A stretch of 64,000 bases of DNA from Myxococcales bacterium (GTDB lineage Bacteria > Myxococcota_C > UBA6777). The DNA is taken from assembly GCA_020632975.1 (NCBI GenBank), contig JACKEL010000001.1, forward strand, positions 372,001-436,000. The letters are read 5' to 3'. The notes under the pieces were generated by a model. The model ran no database searches. It was not told the DNA's origin and saw only the letters and a program-made list of their open reading frames with translations. Both the position numbers and the translations under genes were made by a program. Below are positions 1 to 9,227 of the stretch, piece after piece (positions within the stretch are counted from its first letter, which is position 1; every line of letters begins with the position of its first letter).

Positions 1-165
1 GTACCGTCCACCCCTCATCCAAAAAGAACTTGTGGCTCGTTTGACCACAAGCACGAACCTGAAAAAAATCCCCACGATCTTTCCCCCAAAAGATCAAGGT
101 AGAAGAAATCAAACGCGCGCTTGTCCAACCAAGAAGTCGCGTGTCCCTTTTTGGAGTCCAATCAC

Positions 166-1245
166 ATGCCTCGACGTCTCTCTCGTTTTTTTCGCTCTTT
201 TCTTTTTACGCTAACGATACTCTTCGCCCTATCCATCGGCTTCTGGGGATGCCAACTCCCCAGCAACCCACAAGAACAAACCACCACAGAGACAACAACG
301 GACGCATCCCCCGCAGAGTCCGCACAAGAAAACACCGCAGAGTCCGCACAAGAAAACACCGCAGACGCAGGCCCCTCAGATGCCTCGCCCGTCGAACGCC
401 CCACCGTGGACGAGGACTCTCGTTGTCCCACATGTATCGCAGACGGACGATGCACCTTCCAAAATGGCCAATGCATCGCAGCTTCCAACGCAGAGTGCCT
501 TCAGTCTTATCTGTGTTTGTCGCAGGGCAAGTGCAGCACCCAAGCCGGATCTTGCGTCGTTCTTTCTGACAAAGACTGCCAAAGCAGCCAGACTTGCGCA
601 CAGATCGGCTCTTGTTCTGCGGTCATGGGTCGATGTGTCCCTGCCAATGATGCGGACTGTTCGCGTTCATCGCACTGCAAGCAGCAAGGCTTTTGTACTT
701 ATTCGTCTGGATCTTGTGTGATTGGAAAAGACGAAGACTGCGCACAGTCCGACTTTTGCAAGCAACGTGGGACTTGTGCACTACTTGGCCAAGTCTGTAT
801 CGCCAAAACCAACGAACACTGCGCACAGTCCGAGATTTGTAAGACCAAAGGTGCCTGTACAGTCTCCAGCTCAGTGCGATATTGCACAGTGGGTAGCGAT
901 GCAGACTGCAAAAATGCAGAGGTGTGTCTAAAACAAGGATACTGCGGGGTGTATGAGGGTGAGTGCCGCCCACTCGGCCAAGCAGACACAGACTGTCAAA
1001 AACTCCCAGCGTGCCAAGAAAAAGGCTGGTGTACGGCCAAAGAAGGCAAGTGCATCATTGGCGGAGATGCGGACTGTACGCGTTCAAATGAGTGTCAAAA
1101 ACGCGCGCACTGCTACCTTTCCCCCTACAGCAACAGTTGCTATGCCCGCAACGCCACAGACTGCGAACAGTCCCCTCCCTGCCTCAAAAGCAAAGACTGT
1201 TGCATCATGGGGCATGGCGTTTGCTTTTGTTCGGGTGCGCCCTAA
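166..1245 (+). CDS. Cys-rich repeat lipoprotein
   Basis: Predicted secreted lipoprotein of 359 residues. The start is the ATG at 166, preceded by TTGGAG about 10 bases upstream; an in-frame TTG at 121 would put a polar leader before the signal peptide and is less likely. A basic N-terminus (MPRRLSRFF) is followed by a hydrophobic stretch ending in SIGFWGC, a plausible lipobox. Next comes a Thr/Glu/Ala-rich linker of about 50 residues, then about ten repeats of roughly 28 residues with the pattern DC-x5-C-x3-G-x-C-x4-G-x-C. These presumably form disulfide-bonded modules outside the cell. The last unit is degenerate (KDCC). The function is unknown. Similar Cys-rich lipoproteins recur later in this window. 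Confidence 0.85.
   Translation: MPRRLSRFFRSFLFTLTILFALSIGFWGCQLPSNPQEQTTTETTTDASPAESAQENTAESAQENTADAGPSDASPVERPTVDEDSRCPTCIADGRCTFQNGQCIAASNAECLQSYLCLSQGKCSTQAGSCVVLSDKDCQSSQTCAQIGSCSAVMGRCVPANDADCSRSSHCKQQGFCTYSSGSCVIGKDEDCAQSDFCKQRGTCALLGQVCIAKTNEHCAQSEICKTKGACTVSSSVRYCTVGSDADCKNAEVCLKQGYCGVYEGECRPLGQADTDCQKLPACQEKGWCTAKEGKCIIGGDADCTRSNECQKRAHCYLSPYSNSCYARNATDCEQSPPCLKSKDCCIMGHGVCFCSGAP
313..360 (+). repeat. 24-bp tandem duplication in linker of Cys-rich lipoprotein
   Basis: Two exact adjacent copies of a 24-base unit (313-336 and 337-360) encode AESAQENT twice in the low-complexity linker between lipobox and Cys array. Being in frame, it only changes tether length. Confidence 0.9.
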
Positions 1246-1294
1246 ACAGCGAAGGTTCTAAGGGGAAGTAAGATAAGGGCAAGAGAAAGGATGA

Positions 1295-3049
1295 TTAGAT
1301 CGAGAGGGAGCCTTCGCGGAAGTCGCTGCTTGCGAGGTGTACATTGATACAGACGGGCACGCCTTCTGCAGAAAGTCGCTTGGCTTCGTCGAGAGCGCTG
1401 TCGATCTGACTGCTATCGGTCACCAAGATCCCCTTCCCACCGTATCCTTCAGCAACGATGTGATAGTCTGTACGACGAAGCTCTGTCCCCACCGCATCAC
1501 CAAGGATCTTGATCTGATCACGAGCGATTTGTTGCCAGCTTGCATCCGTACCAATCACCGCGATGGGCGCGAAACCACTGCGAACAAACGTATCAAACTC
1601 CGCGATACTGTAAGCGCATGAACCATCCCCATAAAAGAGCCAAACTTCAGCGCTTGGTCGAACGCTTGATGCGCCTACTGCAAACCCACCGCCTACACCC
1701 AACGTACCAAACACCCCAGGGTCCAGCCAACTCAGCGGGCCACGCGGTCTCACGATATAAGAGCCTGTCGCCACAAAGTCCCCACCATCAACGATCAAGA
1801 CGCTGTCTTCGGCGAGTTTGTCTTCGATGCGCAAGAACAAGTGGATCGGGTCGATCAGTGTTGAATCCGGGCGAGCGCTGGCCAAGATCTCCGCATCACG
1901 GGATTCTTCGCGACCTTGCAACGTACGAAACCAACCATCCCAACGCTGCGGTGTTCCCGAGCGTTCCGCAAGCTGCACCAAGAATCGCCCAGGGTGGGCT
2001 TGGATCGCGATGGTGGGCTTGCGATTTTTCTTCAGCGCCACAGGATCGAGGTTGATGCTCACCAAGTTCGCATTTTTGTTGATCTTGAGCCCATAGCCAA
2101 GGCGGAAGTCGAATGGAAAGCCCGCCACGATCACCACGTCAGCTTCTTTCAAAGCAGCGCTACGTTGGTGACGGAACTGGATATCGCTAAAACGCCCCAA
2201 CAAACCACGCGATGCACCGCCCAAAAAGGTAGGAACCCCAAGTTTGCGCACCGCCGAAGCCAACTCTTCAGCGCGATCAGGTGTAAGGTTCACCATCGCT
2301 TGGTTCCCGATCACCAACACGGGTTTCTCGGCTTTTTCAAGGGCAGACTTCACTTGATCCAGTTGGCGCCCAACCCCCAAATCAAAAGGCAACTCAAACT
2401 GTGGCCAGCCTAGGATCGGCAAGTGCGGCATGTGAAACTGATGTTGGAGATAGCCTTTCATCGCGAGCTGTGCGGCCTTTCCGACGATCCCTTTCATCTT
2501 TCCAACGCCTGACTCTTTGATGTACCACTCTTCGACGATCTCTTTGGGATAGAGCACATCCACGGGGATCTCCAAAAAGACAGGACCTGGAACGCCTTCT
2601 GTCGCAACGGCAAACGCTTTTTCAAGCATGGGGACCAAGTCGCCGACTTTGTTGCAGCGCGCGGCCCACTTGGTGATCGGTTTCATCAAAGAGAGCTGAT
2701 CGATATCTTGCAGTGAACCTCTACCGCGCAAGACTGTCGCAGTGGCCCCACCCAAGATGATGATCGGTTGTTGTGCTTCTTGGGCATTTTTCACAGCCGT
2801 CACGGTGTTGGTGACCCCTGGCCCTGCTGTCACAGCGCAAACCCCCGGTATCCCGGTCATTCGACTCGCGGCATCCGCTGCAAAAGCCGCCGTGGCTTCG
2901 TCTCGAACGTCCACCACTTTCAAGCCATGCATCTTGGCGCCATGCAAGATCGGCGAGATATGCCCACCGCAAAGGTTATACAAACAAGAAACACCGTGCG
3001 CGGCCAAGACCTCGCCTACAATCGAACCACCATGAATATGTTCAGCCAT
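1295..3049 (-). CDS. TPP-dependent enzyme, acetolactate synthase-like / 2-hydroxyacyl-CoA lyase-like
   Basis: Thiamine-diphosphate enzyme of 584 residues with the three-domain layout of acetolactate synthase relatives. The N-terminal domain carries the catalytic Glu region (DVRDEATAAFAADAASR). The central domain follows, and the C-terminal domain has the cofactor motif beginning GDGSCAYSIAEFD and ending GTDASW. The GxDAxW ending recalls the ILVBL/HACL2 group more than classical IlvB, whose motif ends in NN, so a 2-hydroxyacyl-CoA lyase or other carboligase/lyase is possible. No regulatory IlvH-type subunit lies nearby. The ATG at 3049 is preferred because CGAGG lies just upstream; the frame runs open a further 95 codons 5' but overlaps the tetR gene. 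The tetR and lysR genes lie directly upstream on the same strand, 32 bp from tetR, so co-transcription is likely. Confidence 0.85.
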   Translation of the reverse strand: MAEHIHGGSIVGEVLAAHGVSCLYNLCGGHISPILHGAKMHGLKVVDVRDEATAAFAADAASRMTGIPGVCAVTAGPGVTNTVTAVKNAQEAQQPIIILGGATATVLRGRGSLQDIDQLSLMKPITKWAARCNKVGDLVPMLEKAFAVATEGVPGPVFLEIPVDVLYPKEIVEEWYIKESGVGKMKGIVGKAAQLAMKGYLQHQFHMPHLPILGWPQFELPFDLGVGRQLDQVKSALEKAEKPVLVIGNQAMVNLTPDRAEELASAVRKLGVPTFLGGASRGLLGRFSDIQFRHQRSAALKEADVVIVAGFPFDFRLGYGLKINKNANLVSINLDPVALKKNRKPTIAIQAHPGRFLVQLAERSGTPQRWDGWFRTLQGREESRDAEILASARPDSTLIDPIHLFLRIEDKLAEDSVLIVDGGDFVATGSYIVRPRGPLSWLDPGVFGTLGVGGGFAVGASSVRPSAEVWLFYGDGSCAYSIAEFDTFVRSGFAPIAVIGTDASWQQIARDQIKILGDAVGTELRRTDYHIVAEGYGGKGILVTDSSQIDSALDEAKRLSAEGVPVCINVHLASSDFREGSLSI

Positions 3050-3081
3050 GACAACCTCGGATCTTTCTATCGTTTCAAGTG

Positions 3082-3678
3082 TTATCCTGCTTGTGTATGC
3101 AGGTCGTGGCTCCAACCCTGTGCCAACGCCGCTTCCACCACAGGCATCGCGATCTCTCGTATCAATCGACCTATATCTTGCTTGGGCAGACGCCCTGACC
3201 AGATCTCTACACCCAACCCATGCATCGCGATCGATGCACGCCCCACCAACGCAAATCGCGTTGTCAACGGGAGTTCCGCATACAAAGGGTGCTCTCCCAT
3301 CTTTTCCGCAAGCCGCTTGCGTACCAATCCCCACTTTTTATGCCAGCCGTGGGGACGCAAAAACAACGCCTCATACAAACGAGGCTCCTCTGCCGCAAAG
3401 TGCAACCAACCCACACCAGACTCCACCAACGGGTCTTCAGAACCCGACCAAACCGCTTCCATCACGCCCGTCGATGACACAAAGATCTCCATCATCCGAT
3501 CCATCAACTGCTCTGTGAAATCATCCATCGACGAAAAATGCGTAAAGATCGGCCCTGTGGACGCCCCCAGTCGTGAAGCAACACTCCTCGCACTCAACGC
3601 CCCCACGCCCTCCTCACGGATCACTTCCAACCCTACTTCCAACAGCTTTTCCACTGTGTATCGCGCCCGTGGTGGCAT
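3082..3678 (-). CDS. TetR/AcrR family transcriptional regulator
   Basis: DNA-binding repressor of 198 residues. The N-terminal helix-turn-helix is clear: LLEVGLEVIREEGVGALSAR, then VASRLGASTGPIFTHFSS, a typical TetR recognition-helix arrangement. The remainder is the helical ligand-binding and dimerisation domain. The start is the ATG at 3678 behind GGAAGGAAAAGAG; a GTG at 3711 is possible but has no better ribosome site. The gene lies between a lysR gene (stop at 3715) and the TPP enzyme. A duplicated GTTAnnTAAC element lies just upstream and could be its own operator. The ligand is unknown. Confidence 0.88.
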   Translation of the reverse strand: MPPRARYTVEKLLEVGLEVIREEGVGALSARSVASRLGASTGPIFTHFSSMDDFTEQLMDRMMEIFVSSTGVMEAVWSGSEDPLVESGVGWLHFAAEEPRLYEALFLRPHGWHKKWGLVRKRLAEKMGEHPLYAELPLTTRFALVGRASIAMHGLGVEIWSGRLPKQDIGRLIREIAMPVVEAALAQGWSHDLHTQAG

Positions 3679-3699
3679 CTCTTTTCCTTCCAAACAGAT

Positions 3700-3727
3700 G
3701 TTAGATAACACCCGTTAGATAACACCC
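3700..3727. promoter_or_regulatory. tandem 14-bp repeat with GTTAnnTAAC palindrome, candidate TetR operator
   Basis: GTTAGATAACACCC occurs twice back to back (3700-3713 and 3714-3727). Each copy contains the inverted repeat GTTA-GA-TAAC. It sits between the lysR and tetR coding regions and overlaps the lysR stop codon, about 22 bases upstream of the tetR ATG. Two palindromes spaced by about one helical turn and a third could bind regulator dimers side by side. The role is inferred. Confidence 0.4.
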
Positions 3728-4641
3728 GTCCTATCCCCTGTCAAGCGTTCTTTCATCAGGCGTTGCACCTTCTGTCTCAACCAACGATGGGTGTTGTCTT
3801 TGTCAAAGCGGGGGTGCCACGCGAGGGATATCTGCGTCTTGGGTAGAGCGATGGGAAGCTCAAAGGCTCTGACCTCAAGGAAAGAGGTCGCGTAGTTGGC
3901 GATCATCAAAGGCAAAGCGCAGACCAAAGACGACGATGCCACCGCAAAGAGCGCGGAAAGAAAGTCGGGGACCACAGCTTGGATCGAGCGCTCCAAAGAA
4001 AGTTCGGCGAGTGCCTGATCAAGAGGCCCTTGGAAACGGCCTTTTCGTGAGATACTGAGATGCTGTTGAAGCGCGAGGCGCATGGGTGAGACAGGTTCTT
4101 GAAAAAGAGGATGGTCTTTTCTCGCAAGGCCCACAAAAGACTCTTCAAACAGCTTCATCACGCGGATCTCTGGTTCAAGAAAGTCGATCACACCAATGTC
4201 CAGTTCTACCCGCCCTTCTCGCAAAGCAAAGACATCCTCGTCACCTTCAGGAAGAAAGCGCAGTCGCAGCTTTGGGGCTTCTTCTTCGATCCATTGCAAC
4301 AAGGGTCCCAACAAGGCCGCAGCGACGGCATCATTGCAACGGATCGCCAAGACGCGTTCGACATCGACGAGTGGCGTCGCTTCGTCAGGAGACAGCAGCC
4401 CACAGGCCTCTTGAACGGTTTCGTGCACTCGCTCTCGCAACGACACAGCAAAAGGCGTCAGCACCATCCCTCTCCCCGCTCGCACCAACAACATATCCCC
4501 CAAGACCAAACGCAAACGACCCAAGGCGCGACTCATCGCAGGTGTCGTCATATTCGCCCGTCCTGCGGCCTTTGTCACGCTTTCTTCCTGCAACAGCGCG
4601 TCCAAAGCGTACAACAAGTTTAGATCCTGGATTGCTCTCAT
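3715..4641 (-). CDS. LysR family transcriptional regulator
   Basis: LysR-type regulator of 308 residues. The N-terminal winged HTH is MRAIQDLNLLYALDALLQEE followed by SVTKAAGRANMTTPAMSRAL, close to the NodD/LeuO-like subgroup that begins DLNLL. The co-inducer-binding domain follows (for example LAIRCNDAVAAALLGPLL). The start is the ATG at 4641; a TTG at 4647 in the same frame adds two residues, and the AAGGA upstream is equally compatible with either. It lies immediately upstream of tetR on the same strand and probably shares its transcript with tetR and the TPP enzyme. Confidence 0.88.
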   Translation of the reverse strand: MRAIQDLNLLYALDALLQEESVTKAAGRANMTTPAMSRALGRLRLVLGDMLLVRAGRGMVLTPFAVSLRERVHETVQEACGLLSPDEATPLVDVERVLAIRCNDAVAAALLGPLLQWIEEEAPKLRLRFLPEGDEDVFALREGRVELDIGVIDFLEPEIRVMKLFEESFVGLARKDHPLFQEPVSPMRLALQQHLSISRKGRFQGPLDQALAELSLERSIQAVVPDFLSALFAVASSSLVCALPLMIANYATSFLEVRAFELPIALPKTQISLAWHPRFDKDNTHRWLRQKVQRLMKERLTGDRTGVI

Positions 4642-4862
4642 CGACAATGTATCCTTCCCAATCTTGCACTAGAGATATCTTCTTTTTGCCTCCATGCTCT
4701 TTGTTGTGTCCAGCAGAGATCGCAAAAGACCAAGAAAACATGTTTTGTCATCCAGCCTTTGAGCCTTGAGCGACAAAGGGATTTGGCTTGTACGCCCCCT
4801 TGCGTCAAACAAGCCGAGGACACATCCAAGAAAAAATCTTACAAAAAAAGGAGCATCCCCAG

Positions 4863-5228
4863 ATGTCACATCCCCAACAAAAACAAAGCTTTTTCATGCT
4901 CGTCAAAGCCACGCGCGCATGGTTGTCCCTCACGCCCAAAGAGCGCTTTGCATATCTCCAAGAAAAAGTCGTCCCTATCCTACAAGCCCATCCGCAGGTC
5001 ACCATGCGCTTTTTCGATGCAGAGGCTTTTTGTGCGAGGTACAGCGATATCATCTTGTGGGAAACGCAGGATACGCGCTCTTATCAGTCTCTTATCGAGG
5101 GGTTACGCGAAACGACTTTTTGGGATCATTACTTTGCGGTCCTAGAGATCATCCCCGCCATCGAAGACGCTTATGCCCTTCACTACGAGGTTTCCCCACT
5201 GCAAGCGTCCACCTCGCCTACCCCTTAA
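4863..5228 (+). CDS. darcynin-family small protein
   Basis: Small cytoplasmic protein of 121 residues. The features FFMLVKATRAWLSLTPKER, the central FDAEAFCARYSDIILWET and the ending AVLEIIPAIEDAY match what I know of the darcynin family, whose biochemical role is not established. The start is the ATG at 4863 behind AAGGAG about 11 bases upstream; the frame is open to 4788 but that stretch is not protein-like. It is a single gene, divergent from the lysR gene, with 221 bp between them. Confidence 0.75.
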   Translation: MSHPQQKQSFFMLVKATRAWLSLTPKERFAYLQEKVVPILQAHPQVTMRFFDAEAFCARYSDIILWETQDTRSYQSLIEGLRETTFWDHYFAVLEIIPAIEDAYALHYEVSPLQASTSPTP

Positions 5229-5580
5229 ATCAAATCACCTGCCCACGACAACGACCTCCATCTTCCCCATGTTCCGCTCTTTTCACGCCTCACCCAAAAG
5301 AGAACGTGCCATGCTCGGATTATTTTGTGGTGGGCAAGATACCCGTGGAACAGAGCAACTTTTCCACAGCAAGACAGCCTTCGCTGTAGAAGATTGGATT
5401 TTTGGAGGCATCGAGCTTGGATGAAAATTCACAGGATCACAAAGAGAGAGCAAACAAAGAATCAAAAGCGCGTGAGATGGCCCGTAGAACAAAGTCGCGA
5501 GCCTCCAGTAGATCCCCCAACTCCATGATAAAATGAGCATTTAGAGAAAAATACTCAGATAAAATCCCGTTCACGCCATG
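5229..5580. other. intergenic, no gene recognised
   Basis: This 352-bp gap lies between the darcynin gene and the convergent SDR gene. Short open frames exist on both strands but none has a convincing start or protein-like composition. No strong terminator hairpin was seen. Confidence 0.6.
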
Positions 5581-6309
5581 TCAGCGAGCCCGCATCATCC
5601 GCTGTGCAAGCATGGGGGAGATCCGCGCAACGGTTCGCAGTAGCTTGGCTTTTCCCACGTAGACCTCTGACTTTCCTTTTTTGAGCGCGGCCAAGATATC
5701 CTTTGCGACCACCTCGGGCGCGACTTTGCCCACCCCATATCCTTCTGTCATCTGGGTCGCGACGACAGGAGGCAAGATCTCGACAACCTTGATTCCATGG
5801 CTTTCCAACTGCCAACGCAACGCGATCGAAAAAGAGCGCAGTCCCGCTTTTGTCGCACAGTAAACAGGCGCGCTTTGTTTGGGGACCAAAGCCAAGCCGC
5901 TCGTGACATTGACCACCATCGCTGACGGACGCGACAACAGATGCGGAAGCAGCGCTTCTGTAAGCAAGATAGGTGCAGTCAGGTTGAGCGTGATCTCTTG
6001 CTCTATCGGCCTTTTGTGATCCTGTTGAACAAAGTCCATACGCGTTTGGCTCCCTGCGTTGTTGACCAAGATATCGAGCCCTTCTTTGGTCACATCTTGG
6101 ACCAATCGTTCGAGGTCCGCAGGCTTCGTAAGATCCGCACAGATCACACGAAGCGAAGGGCCAAGTTCGCCCTCAAGCGCGGAAAGACGAGCATGATCGC
6201 GCCCGCAGATCGTCACGCGGGCCCCTTCTTGGAGCAAGCTCCTTGTCAAAGCAAGCCCGATCCCTGCACTCCCACCCGTGACCAAGATATGTTTTCCTTG
6301 CATCTCCAT
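5581..6309 (-). CDS. short-chain dehydrogenase/reductase (DltE/YqjQ-like SDR)
   Basis: Classical SDR oxidoreductase of 242 residues with a Rossmann fold. The cofactor motif is VTGGSAGIG near residue 10 and CGRDHARL suggests NADP preference. NNAG is near residue 86, the catalytic Ser in NVTSG and the YCATK motif (Tyr/Lys) near residue 150. A basic, Arg-rich C-terminus follows. The substrate cannot be told from sequence. The gene starts 9 bp downstream of an araC gene on the same strand, so the two are almost certainly co-transcribed and the AraC protein may control this enzyme. Confidence 0.9.
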   Translation of the reverse strand: MEMQGKHILVTGGSAGIGLALTRSLLQEGARVTICGRDHARLSALEGELGPSLRVICADLTKPADLERLVQDVTKEGLDILVNNAGSQTRMDFVQQDHKRPIEQEITLNLTAPILLTEALLPHLLSRPSAMVVNVTSGLALVPKQSAPVYCATKAGLRSFSIALRWQLESHGIKVVEILPPVVATQMTEGYGVGKVAPEVVAKDILAALKKGKSEVYVGKAKLLRTVARISPMLAQRMMRAR

Positions 6310-6318
6310 GACTGACTC

Positions 6319-7215
6319 CTATCTCTTTTCAGCCCACAAAGCCTCGCGATAAGCAGAAGGCGGCACCTCCGCAAACCTTCGGAATATCCGAGAGAAATGT
6401 GCGCTATCACTAAATCCACAACAAAAAGCGATCTCTGTTAGGCTCATCTCTTTGGTTTCCAACAACCGACAAGCCCCTTCTATCCGCACGCGATGAAGCT
6501 CTTCTGTCAGCGAGGTTCCCACATCCGCAAGACGTCGTTGAAGCGTTCGAGAAGAGACCGCCAAAAGCCGCCCAAGCTCCGCAAGTGTCCATCGATACAG
6601 CAGATCGCGCTGTAGGATCTTGCGCAGACGATGCCGCCAGTGCGTCTCCTCCAACTCTTGCGGCGCTTCCAAAACAAGCGCTTTACCTTGCCCAGCCTCT
6701 TTCCATTGCCATCTCCAACAAGAAGTATCCCCTTCTACCTCCGCAAACTCTTGGCGTTGGCCCTCCAACACGACGGCGGTCTCTCCCACCCAGAGAGAGA
6801 GCTTTTGGCAGCCTTGCGCTTCCAACAAGCTATAGAGCACACCCGCGACAAAGAGATTGTCTAATACACCTGGAGAAGAAGTCGCAGAGCCTTGATGGAG
6901 TAGGATCATCCCCGTAGCCTCGGCCTCGGTGCAGTGCGTTCGGTGGCTTGCGTGACCAAAGTGCTCAAGACGTTGCCACCGCGCAAACAAGTGATGAGGG
7001 TGAGGCGCAGCCGCAAAGACCCGAACCACGGGATGTTCCAGATGTTGACGAATCTCACTTCCAGCCTCAAACGCGGCTTGGAGACCGTGACGCGAGACAA
7101 TCTGCGCAAGCAACTCCAACTTGCCCCATGCTTCTAGGGGTTCTTCGCCCCAAGCACGTAGGTAAGCCCCACGCAACAGAAGCAACAACGACATCATCGT
7201 GATATCCGTGCTCAT
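6319..7215 (-). CDS. AraC family transcriptional regulator
   Basis: Regulator of 298 residues. The N-terminal about 200 residues resemble the ligand-binding domain of the OruR/QsdR-like AraC group (LLLLLRGAYLRAWGEE). The C-terminal about 95 residues hold the two HTH motifs: WTLAELGRLLAVSSRTLQRR and then MSLTEIAFCCGFSDSAHFSR with the family ending FRRFAEVPPSAYR. The start is the ATG at 7215 with AGGAG 6 bases upstream. It is followed 9 bp later by the SDR gene. Confidence 0.9.
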   Translation of the reverse strand: MSTDITMMSLLLLLRGAYLRAWGEEPLEAWGKLELLAQIVSRHGLQAAFEAGSEIRQHLEHPVVRVFAAAPHPHHLFARWQRLEHFGHASHRTHCTEAEATGMILLHQGSATSSPGVLDNLFVAGVLYSLLEAQGCQKLSLWVGETAVVLEGQRQEFAEVEGDTSCWRWQWKEAGQGKALVLEAPQELEETHWRHRLRKILQRDLLYRWTLAELGRLLAVSSRTLQRRLADVGTSLTEELHRVRIEGACRLLETKEMSLTEIAFCCGFSDSAHFSRIFRRFAEVPPSAYREALWAEKR

Positions 7216-7412
7216 CTCGTTCTCCTCTCTGCGATTCTTTTCACAACATATCCTACAGGTTCCCCCTTCGCTTGTATGATCGCGCCAATCTCACACACCC
7301 CCTGCTTGCTCCTTTGGGCGCTCTCCGTTATGATGCGTCGCCACAGAAGCCAACGTGCAATAAGTAACGAATCTACGAGACAATTATCCCACAGAGCTGA
7401 AGAGAGAACACG

Positions 7413-8582
7413 ATGGACATCAAAACAATCGAAGACTTCCAAACCTACGTCCAAACGATCGAAGCTGACGAGACTTACCAACGCCCTCTGGCCTACGGCC
7501 TTGGCGTTCGACGCAGCAAATATGGCAAGACCTTGGATGTCTTTTTTCCCCAGATCAACTACCAAACCAACTTTGGTGGCGCTGCGATCTGTACCAAAGA
7601 AGCGGGAAAAAGTGGCGCGCAAAATGGTTTTGCAGTGATGAGCCAAACCCAACTCAAAGCCCTGTACGAAAAGTTCCTGCCCTACAAAGACGACAAGACC
7701 AAGCCCCACCCGAACTTGCGCACCCTTGAGGCGATCTTGGAAGCTTACCAAGCTCCCCAAGGCTACGCAGACATCGACGTGATCGTGTACTTTCTCTACG
7801 ATGCAGATCAAGCCGTAGAAACCCCCGAAGAAGCTTACTTTAAGCTTCAATGCCTCTCTCAGCGCTGTGTGAAGCCCCATGGCATCAACGTGCAAGGCGT
7901 CTTTGGTGCACTCAACAACGTCGCTTGGACCAACTATGGCCCCATCTTCCCCGAAGATATCGCGACACAACGCATCAAATATCTCTTCACCAACCAACCC
8001 CTCCAAGTGAGCCACGTCGATAAGTTCCCGTATCTTGTGGACTATCATCTCCCCAGTGGTTGTCGCATCACCTCGAACTCGCAAGTCCGCTTGGGCGCTT
8101 ACCTAGGCGAAGGAACCACCGTGATGCCCGCAGGTTACATCAACTTCAATGCGGGAACAGAAGGTCACGCCATGGTCGAAGGGCGTATCTCAGGCGGTGT
8201 ATTCGTGGGCAATCACTCTGATATCGGCGGTGGTGCCTCGATCATGGGCACCCTTTCAGGCGGCAACAAAAATGTGATCTCGCTAGGAGAGAAGTGTTTG
8301 CTTGGCGCCAATGCGGGAACAGGCATCTCCTTGGGCTTTGGCTGCACCATCCAAGCGGGCTTGTACATCACCGCAGGGATGAAGGTTTCTCTCTACAACC
8401 AAAAAGACCAACCCGTCGATCTCAACGGAGAGATCGTCGAAGAGGGCCAAAATATCGTCAAAGCGATGGAACTCAACGGGCGCGACAAGATGCTCTTTAT
8501 CCAAGACTCTCGCGATGGTCGCGTCATCTGCAAGCCCAACCCCAAGACCATCGAACTCAACCCAGCATTGCACAAAAACTAA
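7413..8582 (+). CDS. dapD: 2,3,4,5-tetrahydropyridine-2,6-dicarboxylate N-succinyltransferase
   Basis: Lysine/diaminopimelate pathway enzyme of 389 residues that transfers succinyl from succinyl-CoA to tetrahydrodipicolinate in the cytoplasm. The left-handed beta-helix is visible as hexapeptide-like turns from about residue 215. It contains the family signature GTEGHAMVEGRISGGVFVG, then GGASIMGTLSGG and CLLGANAGTGISLGFGC. The length and signature fit the longer DapD clade found in Pseudomonas and Actinobacteria rather than the E. coli short form. The start is the ATG at 7413 after a GAAGAGAGA purine tract. It is a single gene; the neighbours are unrelated. Confidence 0.93.
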   Translation: MDIKTIEDFQTYVQTIEADETYQRPLAYGLGVRRSKYGKTLDVFFPQINYQTNFGGAAICTKEAGKSGAQNGFAVMSQTQLKALYEKFLPYKDDKTKPHPNLRTLEAILEAYQAPQGYADIDVIVYFLYDADQAVETPEEAYFKLQCLSQRCVKPHGINVQGVFGALNNVAWTNYGPIFPEDIATQRIKYLFTNQPLQVSHVDKFPYLVDYHLPSGCRITSNSQVRLGAYLGEGTTVMPAGYINFNAGTEGHAMVEGRISGGVFVGNHSDIGGGASIMGTLSGGNKNVISLGEKCLLGANAGTGISLGFGCTIQAGLYITAGMKVSLYNQKDQPVDLNGEIVEEGQNIVKAMELNGRDKMLFIQDSRDGRVICKPNPKTIELNPALHKN

Positions 8583-8697
8583 CAACCCCTTATCAAGACC
8601 GCATCATCCGCGTGGCTGCACCATCCAAACGCGGCAAGTACGGTACTTGTCGCCCCATGGCTTGGCCTCGGTCGGATCACGAAAAAGGAGCTTTTGT

Positions 8698-9174
8698 ATG
8701 TATGGCATAACCCTTTGGCTGCACTCTCTCTTGCGCTGGGCGCTTTTGCTTGTGCTGCTTTTCCAAATTGGGCAGACCTTCACAGGATGGTTTCAAAAGA
8801 AAGAGTGGACCCCCCTTCACAAGCGCGGAAACCTCTTGGTTTTGATCTTTTCGCACTTGCAACTTGTCCTTGGCTTGGCGCTCTATTTTGGTTTGAGCCC
8901 GCTCGGGAGTTCTTCTTTCAAAAGTGGTATGAAAGTCGTCATGAAAAACCGACTTCTTCGCTTTTGGGCCGTCGAACACATCACTTTGATGTTGTTGGCC
9001 TTGGTTTTCGTGCAAGTGGGCTTCTCCATCTCCAAACGCAAAGAAGATAGCCTCACCAAACACAAAACAAGCGCGATCTGGTTTACGGTTGCACTGATCG
9101 CGATCTTCCTCGCGATTCCCTGGCCTTTCCTCTCAACAGGGATGGGCCGCCCTTGGTTGCGGATCATGCCCTAA
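8698..9174 (+). CDS. small four-helix membrane protein
   Basis: Integral membrane protein of 158 residues with four hydrophobic helices (about residues 6-27, 45-65, 93-115 and 130-150). Conserved-looking histidines lie in or near helices: LHSLLRW, SHLQLVLG and AVEHITLML. Short proteins of this type are often annotated cytochrome-b-like in other phyla, but heme binding is not demonstrated here. The start is the ATG at 8698 with an excellent AAAAAGGAG seven bases upstream. It lies 115 bp after dapD and converges with the Na/Pi cotransporter gene 53 bp away. Confidence 0.8.
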   Translation: MYGITLWLHSLLRWALLLVLLFQIGQTFTGWFQKKEWTPLHKRGNLLVLIFSHLQLVLGLALYFGLSPLGSSSFKSGMKVVMKNRLLRFWAVEHITLMLLALVFVQVGFSISKRKEDSLTKHKTSAIWFTVALIAIFLAIPWPFLSTGMGRPWLRIMP

Positions 9175-9227
9175 TCCCCATCTTCTCCCCTTGGCCTTTC
9201 TCCCCCATCATCCCCAAGTATCCAAGC

